This document shows, piece by piece, positions 13,505 through 20,214 of a DNA stretch of 27,061 nucleotides (its first letter is position 1; every line of letters begins with the position of its first letter). The position numbers and the translations under genes were made by a program. The DNA is from CALZJC01 sp041574955 (GTDB lineage: Bacteria; Acidobacteriota; Thermoanaerobaculia; Multivoradales; JAHEKO01). The notes beneath the pieces are model-generated. The model did not search any database and was not told where the DNA came from. It saw nothing but the letters and a program-made list of their open reading frames with translations. The stretch lies in the NCBI GenBank assembly GCA_041574955.1, contig JBFGNS010000042.1, positions 1-27,061 on the forward strand, in the 5' to 3' direction.

Positions 13505-14868
13505 GGCATCGGCTCCTGCGCCGCCGCAACCAGCGGCAACGGCGAGGCGACGGCCCCCTCGAGCCGCGCCAAGTAGATAGCGTAGTCGGCGGCGGCGCGC
13601 GCCACCGCGGGGCGCGCCGCGAACAGGACGTGCTCGGCGTCCAGCAGATCGAGCGCGTTGAGGGTGCCCGCGATGTAGCCGGCGCGCGCCGAGTCGAGCG
13701 ACTCCTCGGCCTGCAGCACCAGCACGTCCTCGGCCAGCCGCAGCTGCTGCCAGGCGAGCGGCAGACGGCCCGCCAGCTCGTCGATCTCGCCGCGGATCTC
13801 CGCTTCGACGGCGCGGCGGGCCTCGTCGGCGGCGGTGCGGGCGAGCTCCGCCTCGGCGATACCGGCGGCGATCCGCCCGCGGCGCACCGGCAGGGTCACG
13901 CTGCCAAACAGGCCGAAGTCGTCGTCGCCGTTGCCGGGCGGCGGCTGCAGCCGGCCCGGCTCGTCCTGCCGCGGCTCGACCGCGGTGAAGGTCAGTCCGA
14001 CGCTGAAGTCGGGCCGCCGCTGGCGCTCGGCGAGCTGCCGCCTCGCCTCGGCGGCCTCCAGCTCGGCGGCGGCAGCCGCCAGCTCCGGGCGGCGGAGCGC
14101 GGCGGTCTCCAGCGGGTCGCGCTCGACCTGCACGGCCGCCGGCGGCGCCAGCTCGGCCACCGGAACCTCCCCCCCTGCCGGCCGGTCGCGCAGCGCCGCC
14201 AGCCGCGCCGCCTGCGCGATCTGGCTCTGCCGGAGCTCCAAGAGCTGGGCCTCGGTGCGGGTGATCTCGGCCTGCAGTTTGACCACACCCTGGCCCAGCC
14301 CGACACCGGTGGCGTAACGGGTGCGGGCGATCTCCTCGTGCTGCAGCAGGTGCTGCCGGAACCGCTCGGTGATCTGCTCGTAGCGCCGCAGGAACGCCAG
14401 CTCCAGGTACAGGCGCCGGGCTTCGGTCACCAGGCGCAGCCGCGTGGACTCGACCTCGGCCTCGAGCGCCGCCGCCGTCAGCACCGCGGCCCGCTCCTCC
14501 AGCCGCAGCTTGCCCAGCCAGGGCACCGCCTGGGAGAGGGTCAGCATGGCGCGCGCCGGACCCACGCGAGTCTCGGGCGGTGCCACGAAGGCGGTGAGGC
14601 CGAGGGCGGGATCGGGCAGCGCCCGCACCTGGGGCGCCCGTTGGCCGGCCGCCTCGGCCCTGGCGCGCACCGCGGCCAGCTCCGGATTCCGCTCCAGCAC
14701 CTCCGCCACAAGCCGCGCCAGCAGCGGATCCTGCAACGCCGCGGCCAGCCGTGCCGCCGGTCCGGCGGCCTCCGGGCCGTGCTCGGATGCCTGCGCTGCC
14801 ACCAGCGGCGCCGTCAGCGCCGCGCCGAGCAGCGCTGCCGCCCACCGGCGGCGGGTTCTCGATCGCAT
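13501..14868 (-). CDS. cusC: TolC-family outer-membrane efflux channel, CusC type
   Basis: A 455-residue outer-membrane channel for the copper RND complex. A signal peptide of about 27 residues (basic start, hydrophobic core, APLVAAQA) is followed by two outer-membrane-efflux repeats of long helices, with phrases such as NPELAAVRARAEAAGQ, DPALGLTAF and LPWLGKL-like PWLGKLRLEERA, and a second half beginning near RRPELAAAAAELEAAEARR. There is no clear lipobox Cys, unlike E. coli CusC. The start is well fixed by GGAGGAG five bases before the ATG. It follows the small Cys-rich protein gene by 79 bases and overlaps the adaptor start by four. Assigned to copper by context. Confidence 0.92.
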   Translation of the reverse strand: MRSRTRRRWAAALLGAALTAPLVAAQASEHGPEAAGPAARLAAALQDPLLARLVAEVLERNPELAAVRARAEAAGQRAPQVRALPDPALGLTAFVAPPETRVGPARAMLTLSQAVPWLGKLRLEERAAVLTAAALEAEVESTRLRLVTEARRLYLELAFLRRYEQITERFRQHLLQHEEIARTRYATGVGLGQGVVKLQAEITRTEAQLLELRQSQIAQAARLAALRDRPAGGEVPVAELAPPAAVQVERDPLETAALRRPELAAAAAELEAAEARRQLAERQRRPDFSVGLTFTAVEPRQDEPGRLQPPPGNGDDDFGLFGSVTLPVRRGRIAAGIAEAELARTAADEARRAVEAEIRGEIDELAGRLPLAWQQLRLAEDVLVLQAEESLDSARAGYIAGTLNALDLLDAEHVLFAARPAVARAAADYAIYLARLEGAVASPLPLVAAAQEPMP

Positions 14869-14947
14869 GTCAGCTCCTCCCTGGGTTCACGTGTCGGCCC
14901 GTCTACCGCGATCGGCGGCGACGGGCGCACTTCACCTGGGGAGCTGC

Positions 14948-15283
14948 TCAGATCAGCAGCGATCGGAAGAGCGTGTAGAGAGGCGTCGACCGGCTCGCCG
15001 GGGCCGCCTCCTGGCCAGCCAGCCGGACCGGCTCGAACTCGCCGCAAACGACGAAGCCAGAGTCCCAGCGGCCGTCGCTACCGAACTGGGTAGCGTCCAC
15101 CGTCGCTTCGCCGGCGTCGCCGGGAACGCAGCAGCCGTCGGCGCGCAGGGCTTCGCCGTGGCACGGCACCGTGCCGGCGCCGTCCATCGTCGGGCAGGCA
15201 CCGACGCCGCAGTGCGGCAGCGCGGCAGCAGCTGGTGCCGCCAGCAGAAGGGCCGCCAGCAGAAGCTCGAGAGAGGCTCTCAT
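14948..15283 (-). CDS. Small secreted Cys-rich protein heading the copper operon
   Basis: A 111-residue protein, not recognised from any family by name. A signal peptide (about 1-21, LELLLAALLLAAPAAAA) precedes a mature region with Cys25, Cys30, Cys41, Cys51, Cys52 and Cys80 and His24/His42, then a hydrophobic end PLYTLFRSLLI. Its place as first gene of the RND/ATPase copper operon and its Cys/His content suggest a periplasmic copper-binding or redox protein; this is inference. The ATG at 15281-15283 is taken as start; an overlapping GTG one codon upstream is equally possible. No Shine-Dalgarno is visible, and a strong hairpin stands eight bases before the GTG/ATG. It ends 79 bases before the TolC gene. 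Confidence 0.7.
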   Translation of the reverse strand: MRASLELLLAALLLAAPAAAALPHCGVGACPTMDGAGTVPCHGEALRADGCCVPGDAGEATVDATQFGSDGRWDSGFVVCGEFEPVRLAGQEAAPASRSTPLYTLFRSLLI

Positions 15284-15291
15284 CACGCGAT

Positions 15292-15313
15292 GGCCCGGCG
15301 ACCGCGCCGGGCC
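15292..15313 (-). promoter_or_regulatory. Leader hairpin before the copper operon
   Basis: Perfect nine-base inverted repeat (GGCCCGGCG 15292-15300; CGCCGGGCC 15305-15313) with a 4-base loop, between a possible -10 element and the first start codon of the copper operon. No U-run follows. It could be the terminator remnant of the upstream secreted-protein gene, an mRNA stabiliser, or a structure that limits ribosome access, since no Shine-Dalgarno is seen. Confidence 0.45.
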
Positions 15314-15324
15314 GTGTACCGCCT

Positions 15325-15330
15325 AGTATA
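15325..15330 (-). promoter_or_regulatory. Possible -10 element (TATACT) of the copper operon
   Basis: On the minus strand TATACT lies about 42 bases before the ATG of the Cys-rich protein, in the only short A/T-richer patch of this gap. There is no good -35 at 16-18 bases; TTGACC occurs but only seven bases upstream. A weak -35 is usual for activator-dependent promoters, so this is a tentative promoter. Confidence 0.3.
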
Positions 15331-15339
15331 CGCCAGCGG

Positions 15340-16176
15340 TCAAGGGTCGGTTCGCCGGTTCCACCCCGACAGCCAGGTGTAGCGTGCCACCAGATCGGCG
15401 GCGCGCAGCCGGCCGTCCGCCCTGCGGGCCATCTTGAGCAGCGGCCTGGCGGGCAGCTTGCCGGCCTCTTCACCGATGCGCGCCGCCGCCTCGAGGTAGG
15501 CCGCGCAGCGCAGCCGCTCGGCCAGGCGCGGGTCGCCGGCACGCGCCAGCCGGTCGAACAGGGCTCGGATCTCCGGCCACCGCGGCGCTTCGTAGCGCTG
15601 GAACGCGGAGGCCGCGAGCGCCGCCGCCAGCAGATCGTCGACCCACGGCCGATCGCCGGACAGCCGCTGGACCGCCAACAGCAAGCGGCTGGCCTCGAGC
15701 TCGCCCAGCAGGTCGGCTGCCGCCAGGCTGGCGGCCTCCTCGGCGCTGCCGCGCAGCGGCGTTCCGTCGATCCGGGGCAACCGGCCGGCCAGCAGCAGCC
15801 GCCAGGTCGCCACCGATTCGGCGTTGCCCCAGGCCGGCAGGACCAGGCTGCCGGAGGCGCCGATCGCCGGCAGACCGAACGGCTCGGGCAGGCCGGCGGC
15901 GCGCCACTCGGGTGCCGACATCAGCTCCACCAGCAGCACCGGGCCGGCGGCGTTCTTCGGTCCGAAGTCGCGCGCCAGCAGGGTGTAGCGCCGCTGCACG
16001 TGGTCGGCACGGTCGAGGGCGCCCGGCGTGTAGCGCACCGTCACGTGCCGCCCGCCGAGGGTGAGCAGCGGCCCCTGCGCCGCCAGACCGGCGGGCAGCG
16101 CCGCCGCCAGGGCGGCGGACAGCGCCAGCGCCGCTAGGAGCCGCTCGACCACGCCGGGAGTGTATCGTCCGCCCAT
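15340..16176 (-). CDS. Secreted protein, possible degenerate metallopeptidase-like
   Basis: A 278-residue protein of no firm family. A signal peptide is evident (LLAALALSAALAAALPAGLAAQG). The mature part begins like peptidase-MA-type proteins (RHVTVRYTPGALDRADHV), and the central part has an order recalling them: a helix DLLGELEASRLLL where HExxH would stand, followed by a Pro-Trp segment (DRPWVDDLLAAALAA). No HExxH is present, so it would not be an active zinc peptidase. This reading is inference from pattern only. The start is unsure: ATG at 16174-16176 shares the CATG with the opposite kynB start; GTG at 16150-16152, just before the signal peptide, is an alternative. It lies 56 bases upstream of the copper operon on the same strand, probably a separate gene. 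Confidence 0.68.
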   Translation of the reverse strand: MGGRYTPGVVERLLAALALSAALAAALPAGLAAQGPLLTLGGRHVTVRYTPGALDRADHVQRRYTLLARDFGPKNAAGPVLLVELMSAPEWRAAGLPEPFGLPAIGASGSLVLPAWGNAESVATWRLLLAGRLPRIDGTPLRGSAEEAASLAAADLLGELEASRLLLAVQRLSGDRPWVDDLLAAALAASAFQRYEAPRWPEIRALFDRLARAGDPRLAERLRCAAYLEAAARIGEEAGKLPARPLLKMARRADGRLRAADLVARYTWLSGWNRRTDP

Positions 16177-16798
16177 GGTCTACGACATCTCTCCGGCACT
16201 CGACGAGCGCATCCCGGTGTGGCCCGGCGACACCGCGTTCCGCCTCGAGCCGAGCTCGTCGATCGCCGACGGCGCATCGGTCAACCTGGCCGCCTTGCAC
16301 ACCACCTGCCATCTGGGCTCGCACGTCGACGCGCCGCTCCACGTCGTCGACTCGGGCGCCGACGTCGCCAGTTTGGCGCTCGAGCCGTTCCTCGGCCCGT
16401 GCCGCCTGATCGAGCTGCCGGCGCCACCGCTCGTCACCGCCGAGCATCTCGACGCCGTGGCGCTCGACGACCCGCCGCGGCTGCTGATCCGCACCGCCAG
16501 CGTCGCCGACCGCAGCCGCTTCCCGCGGCGCTTCAGCGCGCTCGACCCCGAGGCGGCGCGGCTGCTGGCTCGGCGCGGCTGCCGGCTGATCGGCCTCGAC
16601 ACGCCGTCGGTCGACCCGTTCGACAGCAAGACGCTGGCCGCCCACCACCGGCTGGTCGCGGGCGGCGTGGCGATCCTCGAGGGCCTCGAGCTCGAAGGCG
16701 TGCCGGCCGGCCGCTACGAGCTGATCGCGCTGCCGCTGCGGCTGGCGGGCGCCGACGCCTCGCCGGTGCGCGCCGTGCTGCGAGCGTCTGCCGGCTGA
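16175..16798 (+). CDS. kynB: Kynurenine formamidase-type cyclase
   Basis: A 207-residue metal-dependent hydrolase of the cyclase family, predicted to hydrolyse N-formylkynurenine to kynurenine and formate in the cytoplasm (EC 3.5.1.9). It has the subfamily phrase PVWPGDTAF (14-22) and the metal motif HLGSHVDAPLH: His46, His50, Asp52, with His56 as likely catalytic base. Ser49 stands where Thr is usual. Length fits KynB (about 205-210). The ATG at 16175 overlaps by two bases the start of the divergent secreted-protein gene. It begins a plus-strand operon of five genes. No tryptophan dioxygenase or kynureninase is in the window, so another formamide or lactone substrate cannot be excluded. Confidence 0.85.
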   Translation: MVYDISPALDERIPVWPGDTAFRLEPSSSIADGASVNLAALHTTCHLGSHVDAPLHVVDSGADVASLALEPFLGPCRLIELPAPPLVTAEHLDAVALDDPPRLLIRTASVADRSRFPRRFSALDPEAARLLARRGCRLIGLDTPSVDPFDSKTLAAHHRLVAGGVAILEGLELEGVPAGRYELIALPLRLAGADASPVRAVLRASAG

Positions 16799-16821
16799 TC
16801 CCAGGCGATAGACTCACCTCC

Positions 16822-17901
16822 GTGGAGGGCTTCCGAATCTCGCGTCACGGCGGGCCCGAGGCGCTCGAGTGGGGCGAGCTGCCGCGCCCCCAGCCGGCGG
16901 CCGGCGAGGTGCGCGTCCGGGTGCGCGCCTGCGCCCTCAACCACCTCGACCTGTGGGTGCGCAACGGCGTCGAGGACTACGCCTTTCCGCTGCCGCTGGT
17001 GCCGGGCAGCGAGGTCGCCGGCGACGTCGACGAGGTGGGCGACGGCGTCGACGGCATCGAGCCCGGCAGCCCCACCCTGGTGGCGCCGGGCGTCTCGTGC
17101 GGCCGCTGCGCGCGCTGCGCCACCGGCGAGGACATGCTGTGCCGCCACTACGGCATCCTGGGCGAGCACCGCGACGGCGGCTATGCCGAGTACGTGTCGG
17201 TGCCGGCGCGCAACATCCTGCCGCTGCCGCGCGGCCTGTCGTACGTCGAGGCGGCGGCGACGCCGCTGGTGTTCCTCACCGCCTGGCACATGCTGGTCGC
17301 CCGCGCCCGGCTGGAGCGGGGCGAGGACATCCTCATCCAGGCCGCCGGCTCGGGGGTTTCGAGCGCCGCGATCCAGATCGCGCGGCTGATGGGGGCGCGC
17401 CACATCCTGGCCACCGCCGGCAGCGACGACAAGCTCGAGCAGGCGCGGCGGCTGGGGGCGACCCACGTCATCAACTACCGGACCCACGACTTCGTCGCCG
17501 AGGCGCGCAAGGTGGTGGGCCGCAAAGGGGTCGAGGTGGTGCTGGACCACGTCGGCGGCGAGACCTTCGAGCAGAGCACCCGACTGCTGGCCTGGGCCGG
17601 CCGCATCGTGCTGTGCGGCGCCACCAGCAGCCCGCTGGCGCGCATCAACCTGCGCGCCGTCTTCTTCAAGAGCCTGTCGGTGCTGGGCTCGACGATGGGC
17701 AGCCGGGGCGAGCTGTGGCAGATCGTGCGCCACCTCGAGGCCGGCAGCCTGCGGCCGGTGGTCGACCGGACGCTGCCGCTCGAGCAGGCGCCCGAGGCCC
17801 AACGCCTGCTCGCCGAGCGGCGTCAGTTTGGCAAGATCGTGCTCACCGTGGGCGACGCCGCGGCCGCCGGCCGGCCGCCGCGACAGGAGGGAACGGCATG
17901 A
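16822..17901 (+). CDS. Zinc-binding alcohol dehydrogenase/quinone oxidoreductase family
   Basis: A 359-residue medium-chain dehydrogenase/reductase. The N-terminal GroES-like half has CALNHLDLWVRNG (Cys37, His41, Asp43), PGSEVAG (Glu64) and a structural zinc set Cys93, Cys96, Cys99, Cys107. The Rossmann half has IQAAGSGVSSAAIQIARLMGA and the NADP-type region ATAGSDDKLEQARRLGA. The substrate is not clear; related enzymes reduce enoyl or quinone substrates or oxidise alcohols. Start: GTG at 16822 gives the usual N-terminus EGFRISRHGGPEALEW; no ribosome site precedes it. It begins 23 bases after kynB and its stop overlaps the next ATG (ATGA). The C-terminal Ala/Pro-rich tail is longer than usual. 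Confidence 0.86.
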   Translation: MEGFRISRHGGPEALEWGELPRPQPAAGEVRVRVRACALNHLDLWVRNGVEDYAFPLPLVPGSEVAGDVDEVGDGVDGIEPGSPTLVAPGVSCGRCARCATGEDMLCRHYGILGEHRDGGYAEYVSVPARNILPLPRGLSYVEAAATPLVFLTAWHMLVARARLERGEDILIQAAGSGVSSAAIQIARLMGARHILATAGSDDKLEQARRLGATHVINYRTHDFVAEARKVVGRKGVEVVLDHVGGETFEQSTRLLAWAGRIVLCGATSSPLARINLRAVFFKSLSVLGSTMGSRGELWQIVRHLEAGSLRPVVDRTLPLEQAPEAQRLLAERRQFGKIVLTVGDAAAAGRPPRQEGTA

Positions 17902-18557
17902 ACGGTGAAGAGTTCGTCCGCCGCCTGGACGAGGAGATGCAGGCACTGTTCGACCAGCTGGGCGAGCGGCAGACGCTGGAAGCGGAGTCCGGCGGCCGGC
18001 TGGAGGTGCCCGCCCTGCTGCGGCTGGCGCTGGCCAGCGAGCTGGAGGCGGCGGAGCTGGCCGGCAGCTGGCTGCCCTCCACCCCCGAGGTCGACGTCAA
18101 GGCGCTGCTGGCGCAGCAGTGCCACGACGAGATGCGCCACTACCAGCTGATCGCCGGCCGCCTGGCCGAGCTCGGCGACGACGTCACCGAGTTCGATCCG
18201 GTGGCCGACGGCTACAGCCCGCTCTACCGCTACCTGCAGGGGCTCGACACCACCGTCGAGCGGGTCGCCGCCGGCCCGTACGCCGGCGAGGCGGTGGCCG
18301 AGGTGCGCAACGCCCAGTTCATCCGCTTCTGCCACGCCGCAGGCGACCTCGCCACCGCCCGGCTGTACGAGGAGACCATCCAACCGGAGGAGGTCCACCA
18401 CCACCAGATGGCCCGGGAGCTGCTGGTGCGCTACGCGGTCGACGCCGAGCGCCAGCGGCTGGCCGCCGAAGCGGTACGCAACGCGCTGGCGATCGCCGAC
18501 GAGCTGCGCACCCTGACCGAGAAGGCCACCGGCATGCGGAGCATCCCCACCTCATGA
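17898..18557 (+). CDS. Ferritin-like diiron protein, probable oxygenase or oxidase
   Basis: A 219-residue helical protein with two carboxylate-His pairs typical of diiron ferritin-like folds: Glu78-x-x-His81 in CHDEMRHYQ and Glu164/165-x-x-His167/168 in QPEEVHHHQ, with Glu48/Glu50/Glu53 in the first core helix. It is not a storage ferritin by its length and its context among CoA and dehydrogenase genes. The fold is shared with the PaaA/MiaE-type oxygenases, rubrerythrins and related oxidases, and a role in substrate oxidation is inferred. The start is firm: AGGAGG stands seven bases before an ATG that overlaps the upstream stop, and its own stop overlaps the next gene's ATG. Reductase and ferredoxin partners are not visible in the window. 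Confidence 0.82.
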   Translation: MNGEEFVRRLDEEMQALFDQLGERQTLEAESGGRLEVPALLRLALASELEAAELAGSWLPSTPEVDVKALLAQQCHDEMRHYQLIAGRLAELGDDVTEFDPVADGYSPLYRYLQGLDTTVERVAAGPYAGEAVAEVRNAQFIRFCHAAGDLATARLYEETIQPEEVHHHQMARELLVRYAVDAERQRLAAEAVRNALAIADELRTLTEKATGMRSIPTS

Positions 18558-19435
18558 CGCCCGAGATCGACACCATCGCGGTTCTCGGCGCCGGCACCAT
18601 GGGCCGCGGCATCGCCCACGTCGCCGCCGCCGCCGGCTACTCCACCCGGCTGTACGACGTCGAGGCCGGCGCGCTCGAGCGCGCGCTCGACGCCATCCAC
18701 CGCAACCTCGACAAGGGCGTGTCGCTGGGCAAGGTCGACGAGGAGACGGCGGCGCGCGCCCGGCGGCTGCTGGCCACCGGCACCGACCTCGGGGAGGCCG
18801 TCGCCGGCGCCGGGCTGGTGATCGAGGCGGTGCCCGAGGTGATGGCGATCAAGATCGAGACGTTCCGCCAGGTCATCGCCGCGGCGCCGGACGACGCGCT
18901 GCTGGCCAGCAACACCTCGAGCCTGTCGATCACCGAGATGGCGGCGGCCAGCGGCCGGCCCGAGCGGTTCGCCGGCATGCACTTCTTCAACCCGGTGCAC
19001 GTCATGAAGCTGATCGAGATCGTGCGCGGGCTGGAGACCTCGCAGGCTACCGTCGCCGCGATCCGCGCGGTCGGCGAGCGGATGGGCAAGCGGTGCGTGG
19101 TGGTCAACGAGTCTCCCGGGTTCGTCACCTCGCGCATCAACGCGCTGATCGGCAACGAGGCGTTCCGCATGCTGGAGAGCGGCGTCGCCTCGGCCGAGGA
19201 CATCGACACCGCCCTCAAGCTGGGGCTCAACCACCCGATGGGACCGTTCGAGATGATCGACCTGGTCGGGCTGGACATCCGGCTCGAGGTGCTGCGCACC
19301 CTCGAGGCCACGCTCGGCGACCTCTACCGGCCGAGCCCGCTGCTGGTGCGCTACGTGCTGGCCGGCCGGCTGGGCCGCAAGAGCGGCCGCGGCGTCTACC
19401 GCTACGACTCCGACGGCCGGCGGGTCGAGTCGTGA
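18554..19435 (+). CDS. 3-hydroxyacyl-CoA dehydrogenase (3-hydroxybutyryl-CoA type)
   Basis: A 293-residue single-domain-pair enzyme that oxidises 3-hydroxyacyl-CoA to 3-ketoacyl-CoA with NAD. The Rossmann motif GAGTMGRG stands at 12-19. The catalytic pair is His143 (GMHFFNPVHVMKLIE) and Glu155, twelve apart as in known enzymes. The C-terminal helical domain has ESPGFVTSRI and NHPMGPFEMIDLVGLD. Length matches Hbd/PaaH-C-type enzymes, not the long FadB fusion. Its ATG overlaps the ferritin-like stop (ATGA), and its stop overlaps the GTG of the SDR gene (GTGA), so it is coupled to both. It may act in short-chain beta-oxidation of a product of the upstream oxygenase-like genes. Confidence 0.93.
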   Translation: MTPEIDTIAVLGAGTMGRGIAHVAAAAGYSTRLYDVEAGALERALDAIHRNLDKGVSLGKVDEETAARARRLLATGTDLGEAVAGAGLVIEAVPEVMAIKIETFRQVIAAAPDDALLASNTSSLSITEMAAASGRPERFAGMHFFNPVHVMKLIEIVRGLETSQATVAAIRAVGERMGKRCVVVNESPGFVTSRINALIGNEAFRMLESGVASAEDIDTALKLGLNHPMGPFEMIDLVGLDIRLEVLRTLEATLGDLYRPSPLLVRYVLAGRLGRKSGRGVYRYDSDGRRVES

Positions 19436-20214
19436 GCGGGCTCGCCGACCGGGTCGCGCTGGTCACCGGCTCGAGCGCCGGGCTCGGCTACGCCGCCGCC
19501 GAGGCGCTGGCCCGTCGCGGCGCGCGACTCGCCATCAGCAGCCGCGGCGGCGACAAGCTGGCGGCGGCGGAGCGCCGGCTTTCGGCCCTCACCGAGGTGG
19601 TGGCCGTGCCGGCCGACGTTGCGCGCTCCGACGAGCTCGAGGAGCTGGTGTCCGAAGTCGAAGAGCTGCTCGGCCCGATCGACGTGCTGGTGGCCAACGG
19701 CGGCGGCCCGCGCGCCAAGCCGGCCATCGAGCTCGACGAGGCGGACTGGCAGGAGGCCGTGCCGCTGGCGCTGCTGTTCGTGCCGCGGCTGTGCCGGTTG
19801 GTGGTTCCGGGAATGACCCGCCGCGGCTGGGGGCGGATCGTGGCGATCAACTCGGTCTCGGCGCGCCAGCCGATACCGGGGCTGGCGCTGTCCAACGCCC
19901 TCAGGCCGGCGGTGCTGGGCTACCTCAAGACCCTGTCGCAGGAGGTGGCGGCCGACGGCGTGACGGTGAACGCGGTGCTGCCGGGCTACACCCGCACCGA
20001 GCGGCTGCAGGAGCTCGCCGCGGCGGCCGCCGACCGCACCGGCCGGCCGATCGACGAGCTGCTGGCCGAGCAGGGCGCGGGCAGCGCCATGGGCCGGCTG
20101 GCCGAGCCTGCCGAGATCGGCGAGCTGGTGGCGTTCCTCGCCTCCCCCGCCGCCTCCTATGTCACCGGCCAGGCGGTGGCCGCCGACGGCGGCTACATCA
20201 GGGGGCTGTTCTAG
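19432..20214 (+). CDS. Short-chain dehydrogenase-like protein lacking the YxxxK pair
   Basis: A 260-residue Rossmann-fold protein of the SDR superfamily. The cofactor motif is TGSSAGLG, the NAG motif is replaced by NGGGP, and the active-site Ser is kept in INSVSARQ. Where the catalytic Tyr-x-x-x-Lys should follow, the sequence reads PGLALSNALRPAVLGYLKTL: Leu for Tyr and Asn for Lys. The C-terminus ends normally with ASYVTGQAVAADGGY. This pattern is known in a FabG-like subgroup without the standard tetrad (CDD BKR_like_SDR_like), so it is probably a natural subfamily and not a broken gene. Start: GTG overlapping the previous stop. The 3' end overlaps the convergent aminotransferase gene by 17 bases. 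Confidence 0.88.
   Translation: MSGLADRVALVTGSSAGLGYAAAEALARRGARLAISSRGGDKLAAAERRLSALTEVVAVPADVARSDELEELVSEVEELLGPIDVLVANGGGPRAKPAIELDEADWQEAVPLALLFVPRLCRLVVPGMTRRGWGRIVAINSVSARQPIPGLALSNALRPAVLGYLKTLSQEVAADGVTVNAVLPGYTRTERLQELAAAAADRTGRPIDELLAEQGAGSAMGRLAEPAEIGELVAFLASPAASYVTGQAVAADGGYIRGLF

Noticed and set aside
13505..14845. N-terminal extension of the adaptor frame to 14845
   Set aside because: It is out-of-frame TolC sequence; the coupled ATG at 13504 is a normal CusB start.
15284..15339. Sigma54 (-24/-12) promoter before the copper operon
   Set aside because: TGGCG is present, but no TTGC at the right distance.
16811..16821. Purine-rich ribosome site before the zinc dehydrogenase
   Set aside because: The bases before the GTG read CACCTCC, the complement of a Shine-Dalgarno, so it is not one.
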